DNA from: Paracoccaceae bacterium
GTDB lineage: Bacteria; Pseudomonadota; Alphaproteobacteria; Rhodobacterales; Rhodobacteraceae
Reading direction: 5' to 3'
DNA length: 6,262 nt
Assembly: GCA_026984895.1 (NCBI GenBank)
Contig: JALSRF010000500.1
Coordinates: 1-6,262 of the forward strand
Under the pieces are notes generated by a model. That model saw nothing but the letters and a program-made list of their open reading frames with translations, searched no databases and was not told the DNA's origin. This document shows, in pieces, positions 6,256 to 6,262 of this stretch. Each line of letters begins with the position of its first letter. Position 1 is the first letter of the stretch. The position numbers and the translations under genes are program-made.

Positions 6256-6262
6256 ATGAACC
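6256..6262 (+). CDS. Start of next gene, product unknown (cut by right edge)
   Basis: An ATG at 6256 follows a strong Shine-Dalgarno AAGGA (6243-6247) with eight bases between, matching the start signals of the other plus-strand genes here. Only Met-Asn and one further base are visible, so the product cannot be identified. Its place 111 bases after phnW in the same direction makes a phosphonoacetaldehyde-processing enzyme, or another phosphonate-use gene, a reasonable guess from context alone. Confidence 0.6.

Noticed and set aside
6236..6259. Seven-codon reading frame MLKGNRP overlapping the right-edge ATG as ATGA
   Set aside because: It could be a coupled leader peptide, but it has no convincing ribosome binding site of its own and is short enough to be chance.

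Overview
The window is GC-rich DNA with compact bacterial gene spacing. The gene families fit an alphaproteobacterium, most likely a Rhodobacterales-type organism. That taxonomic call is inference from composition and gene families, not from a marker gene. There are five well-supported protein genes, and the first codons of a sixth lie at the right edge. No RNA genes, insertion sequences or CRISPR arrays were seen.

Left block, minus strand (1-2435): a small Cys-X5-Arg phosphatase of the tyrosine/dual-specificity superfamily is followed after 38 bases by an MsbA-like ABC half-transporter, with the membrane domain fused to the ATPase. They look like one operon read leftwards. The transporter runs off the left edge without its stop codon.

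Middle and right block (2585-6262): a plus-strand class V aminotransferase of the alanine/serine/aspartate-glyoxylate group (2585-3775) converges on a minus-strand LysR regulator (3857-4846). The regulator diverges from a plus-strand 2-aminoethylphosphonate:pyruvate transaminase, PhnW (4957-6144). The LysR protein resembles the regulators that accompany aminoethylphosphonate catabolism genes. The LysR/phnW pair is therefore best read as a substrate-inducible module for using 2-aminoethylphosphonate (AEP). PhnW transfers the amino group to pyruvate, giving phosphonoacetaldehyde and alanine. The enzyme that would consume phosphonoacetaldehyde (PhnX hydrolase, or PhnY with PhnA) is not in the window. 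It may be the gene starting at 6256, but only seven bases of that gene are visible.

Details outside ordinary gene content: a 15-bp in-frame tandem repeat builds a low-complexity pentapeptide tail on the LysR protein. An AT-rich island between lysR and phnW carries a perfect 7-bp inverted repeat and a good -10 hexamer. An array of five GAACGG motifs with alternating 12/10-bp spacing lies in the leader of the right-edge gene. A 6-bp-arm dyad sits just upstream of the first aminotransferase. The start codon of the ABC transporter is unclear. Apart from these, the window is an understandable accessory metabolic region. I see no wholly new system.
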